From positions 1-41,714 of the forward strand of contig JAIYAZ010000158.1 in NCBI GenBank assembly GCA_027488755.1: a DNA stretch of 41,714 bases, given 5' to 3'. The first letter of the stretch is position 1. Each line of letters starts with the position of its first letter. Both the position numbers and the translations under genes were made by a program. Shown here one piece after another: positions 39,921 to 41,714 of this stretch. The stretch comes from Verrucomicrobiaceae bacterium (GTDB lineage: Bacteria; Verrucomicrobiota; Verrucomicrobiia; Chthoniobacterales; JAATET01). The notes below the pieces were generated by a model. That model made no database searches. It had not been told where the DNA came from and saw only the letters and a program-made list of their open reading frames with translations.

Positions 39921-41294
39921 CTAGCGTTTGGTGATCCGGAGTTCCTTCAGGCGTCGGTGCAGGGTGCGGCGGCTGATTCCCAGCCGTTCGGCGGCGAGGG
40001 AGCGGTTGCCGCCGCTTTCCTCCAGCGCGCGGAATATGAGGAGTCGCTCGGCGTGGTGCAAATCCAAAGCGTCCGGGGCGGTGGCGGGGGAGGTGACGGA
40101 TTCGTCACCGGGGGTGTCGCCGCGGACGGGGGCGGGGAGGTCGCGGAGGCCGATGCGGGGGGAGCTGCTCATGACGACGCCGTGCTCGATGGCGGTGCGG
40201 AGTTCGCGGACGTTGCCGGGCCAGTCGTAGGCGACGACGGCGGCCATGGCCTCGGGGGAGAGTTCGCGGAGGGGTTTGTCGTTTTCGCGGGCGGATTCCC
40301 GGAGGAAGGCCTGGACGAGGAGGGGGATGTCCTCGCGGCGGGTGCGGAGGGGGGGGAGGGTGAGGGGGACGACGTTGAGGCGGAAGAAGAGGTCGTCGCG
40401 GAATTTGCCCTCGGCGACGAGTTTGGCGAGGTCCTTGTTGGTGGCGACGACGAGGCGGACGTCGGCGGTGAGGGTCTGGCTGCCGCCGACGCGTTCGAAG
40501 GTGCGTTCGCCGAGGACGCGGAGGATTTTTACCTGCACGGCGGGGTCGATTTCGCCGATTTCGTCGAGGAAGAGGGTGCCGCCGGCGGCCTGCTCGAAGC
40601 GGCCGATGCGGCGTTCGGTGGCGCCGGTGAAGGCGCCGCGTTCGTGGCCGAAGAGCTCGCTTTCGAGGAGCTGGGGGGAGAGGGCCATGCAGTGGACGGC
40701 GACGAAGCGTTTGCCGGCGCGGGGGCTGAGCTGGTGGATGGCGTGGGCGGCGAGTTCCTTGCCGGTGCCGCTTTCGCCCTGGATGAGGACGGTGGCGCGG
40801 GAGGGGGCGACCTGGCGGATGGTGTCGAAGACGCGGACCATGACGGGGGAGCGCCCGATCATGGCTTCGAGGGATTCGTTGCGGTGGACGCGCTGTTTGA
40901 GTTCGACGTTTTCCTGCTGGGTCTCGCGTTCGCGGAGGGCGCGGCGGATGAGCATTTCGAGGCGGTCGATGTTGACCGGCTTGGTGACGAAGTCGTAGGC
41001 GCCGCGTTTCATGGCCTCAACGGCGGTGTCCACGGAGCCGTAGGCGGTCATCATGATGCAGACGGGGGGGCGGGGGCGCTGGAGGACCTTTTCGATGAGG
41101 GCCATGCCGTCGTCGGCCCCGAGGCGGAGGTCGGTGAGCATGACGTCGGCGGGTTCCGCGTCGAGCGCGGCGAGGGCGCCCTCGGCGTCGCCGGCCACGT
41201 AGACGTCGAAGTCATCCTCGAGGGCGTCGCGGAGGCCTTCGCGGGTGTTTTTCTCGTCGTCGACGATGAGGACGGTCGGCTGGGAGCGTGCCAT
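39921..41294 (-). CDS. NtrC-family sigma-54 response regulator
   Basis: 457 residues. Receiver domain (1-about 120) with acidic D12/D13, phospho-acceptor D55 (VMLTDLRL), T83 and K105. AAA+ domain (about 145-375): Walker A GESGTGKE, the sigma-54 contact loop GAFTGA in ERGAFTGATERR, Walker B LFLDEIGEID and the arginine-finger region FRDDLFFRLNVVPL. C-terminal Fis-type helix-turn-helix (about 415-455) with GGNRSLAAERLGISRRTLHRRL. It activates RpoN promoters when phosphorylated. No sensor kinase is adjacent. It is divergent from the exported protein gene at the window's end across 301 bp. Confidence 0.95.
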   Translation of the reverse strand: MARSQPTVLIVDDEKNTREGLRDALEDDFDVYVAGDAEGALAALDAEPADVMLTDLRLGADDGMALIEKVLQRPRPPVCIMMTAYGSVDTAVEAMKRGAYDFVTKPVNIDRLEMLIRRALRERETQQENVELKQRVHRNESLEAMIGRSPVMVRVFDTIRQVAPSRATVLIQGESGTGKELAAHAIHQLSPRAGKRFVAVHCMALSPQLLESELFGHERGAFTGATERRIGRFEQAAGGTLFLDEIGEIDPAVQVKILRVLGERTFERVGGSQTLTADVRLVVATNKDLAKLVAEGKFRDDLFFRLNVVPLTLPPLRTRREDIPLLVQAFLRESARENDKPLRELSPEAMAAVVAYDWPGNVRELRTAIEHGVVMSSSPRIGLRDLPAPVRGDTPGDESVTSPATAPDALDLHHAERLLIFRALEESGGNRSLAAERLGISRRTLHRRLKELRITKR

Positions 41295-41449
41295 TTTGGC
41301 GCAATTTGCCGGAGGGAGGCGTGGGGCGCAAGGGGGAAAATGGAGCGAAGAGGAAGTGAAGGGGAATGGTGGGCGAGCCAGGAAAACGGCCGCGAATACT
41401 GGATCGCCGGCGAGTTCGGGACGGGGTCACTCAAGCAGGGTGGGCTAAC

Positions 41450-41464
41450 TGGTGCGAACGATGC
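41450..41464 (+). promoter_or_regulatory. Possible sigma-54 (-24/-12) promoter
   Basis: TGGTGCGAACGATGC has GG and GC at the correct 10-bp interval and matches 8 of the 11 informative bases of TGGCACG-N4-TTGC. Transcription would start near 41476, about 120 nt before ATG 41596. The match is imperfect; the neighbouring sigma-54 activator makes it worth noting. Confidence 0.25.
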
Positions 41465-41545
41465 CCGTATTGGGTTTATAAATTATAGGACTGCCCCCCC
41501 TTTCCTGACCCCCACTCCAGCCGAGTTTCTTCACCGAGTGGAATT

Positions 41546-41564
41546 CCTTGCCACGTTGGCAAGG
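41546..41564. repeat. Perfect 8-bp inverted repeat before the last gene
   Basis: CCTTGCCA and TGGCAAGG flank CGT. The dyad lies 31 bp before ATG 41596 and lacks a following T-run, so an operator or leader hairpin is more likely than a terminator. Confidence 0.6.
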
Positions 41565-41595
41565 GATCCCTACATCGGGACTGACCCATAAAAAA

Positions 41596-41714
41596 ATGCT
41601 TAAAAAATACAAAAAGATCGGCTTGGTGGCGGCGGCATGCGCGCTGCTGGGGGTTAGTGCTTCCCAGGCTCAGGTTACGCTCACATTCGCTCAGGTTGGG
41701 CCGAACGTGACCGC
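41596..41714 (+). CDS. Start of an exported protein, probably PEP-CTERM (3' end outside window)
   Basis: The first 39 residues are visible. A Lys-rich start (MLKKYKKIG) and a hydrophobic core (LVAAACALLGVSASQA) form a signal peptide cleaved near SQA-Q. The mature start VTLTFAQVGPNVT matches the short opening that many Verrucomicrobial and Proteobacterial PEP-CTERM proteins share (a strand ending in Q-x-G-x-x-V). The sorting tail would lie outside the window, so the assignment is inference. Confidence 0.55.
   Translation, partial: MLKKYKKIGLVAAACALLGVSASQAQVTLTFAQVGPNVT

Larger units (their letters stand above)
41295..41595. other. 301-bp intergenic region between divergent genes
   Basis: No coding frame is convincing here. 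It holds the control region of the sigma-54 regulator (left side), an AT-rich island TTTATAAATTATAGG at 41475-41489 unlike the surroundings, a C-run (41493-41499) and the inverted repeat at 41546-41564. Confidence 0.7.

Noticed and set aside
41296-41314. TTGGCGC...TTGCC as a sigma-54 promoter near the regulator start
   Set aside because: GG and GC are 8 bp apart instead of 10, and the element would point away from any plus-strand gene close by.
1-41714. CRISPR array, insertion sequence, prophage or integrated element, including at tRNA-Leu
   Set aside because: No regularly spaced repeats, transposase, integrase or phage genes were found, and no repeat of the tRNA 3' end was noticed downstream.

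Overview
The window is GC-rich, densely coded bacterial chromosome. Its gene content suggests a Verrucomicrobiota member, probably Opitutaceae-like. This rests on PEP-CTERM proteins, an H-X9-DG pseudopilin, a fused double nucleoside diphosphate kinase and many genes without a Shine-Dalgarno sequence. That placement is inference; no rRNA lies in the window. I see no insertion sequence, prophage, CRISPR array or replication gene, so this looks like core chromosome with lineage-specific accessory genes between housekeeping genes.

Layout. 0-2.6 kb: the tail of an unknown gene, ilvN-ilvC (branched-chain amino acids) and an outer-membrane barrel gene with a structured leader and a strong terminator. 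2.7-6.1 kb: mscL with a WYL-type regulator, a divergent 52-residue protein, and an RsbW-like kinase with a GAF-SpoIIE phosphatase (partner-switching signalling). 6.1-9.1 kb: a secreted protein, an NfeD protein, the flotillin-like FloA and a proline-rich membrane-anchored protein. 9.1-12.9 kb: tRNA-Leu(CAA), nagA, an APC permease and a secreted protein, closed by a bidirectional terminator. 12.9-22.8 kb, all on the minus strand: prmA, a secreted CxxC protein, an H-X9-DG pseudopilin, two tandem PEP-CTERM paralogues, a membrane-fused spermidine-synthase-like protein, a Cys-rich mini-lipoprotein, a Tat-exported superoxide dismutase, a Nudix hydrolase, a double-domain NDK and an aspartate aminotransferase. 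22.8-26.3 kb, plus strand: an M24 peptidase, a methyltransferase, a YugP-type metallopeptidase and thiD. 26.3-31.2 kb: a lipoprotein and glgC (minus), then glmS and a lipid kinase (plus). 31.2-41.3 kb: an NHL propeller protein, glycyl-tRNA synthetase, a UPF0114 protein, a Na+/H+ antiporter, then a GT39-like protein-xseB-dxs operon and an NtrC-type sigma-54 response regulator. The window ends in the start of an exported, probably PEP-CTERM, protein.

Most unusual parts. (1) The cell-surface cluster at 16.8-21.5 kb (pseudopilin, two PEP-CTERM proteins with a shared Gly-His-Ile-His motif, and a synthase-transporter fusion), flanked by an exported SOD with a Cys-rich lipoprotein and by a secreted CxxC protein; a role in extracellular metal or redox handling is an inference. 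(2) An NDK fusion whose first domain has lost its catalytic residues. (3) A sigma-54 regulator divergent from a putative PEP-CTERM gene whose leader carries a perfect inverted repeat. (4) A change in base composition: the plus strand is C-rich over roughly the first 5 kb and G-rich after about 9 kb, largely regardless of which strand is coding.
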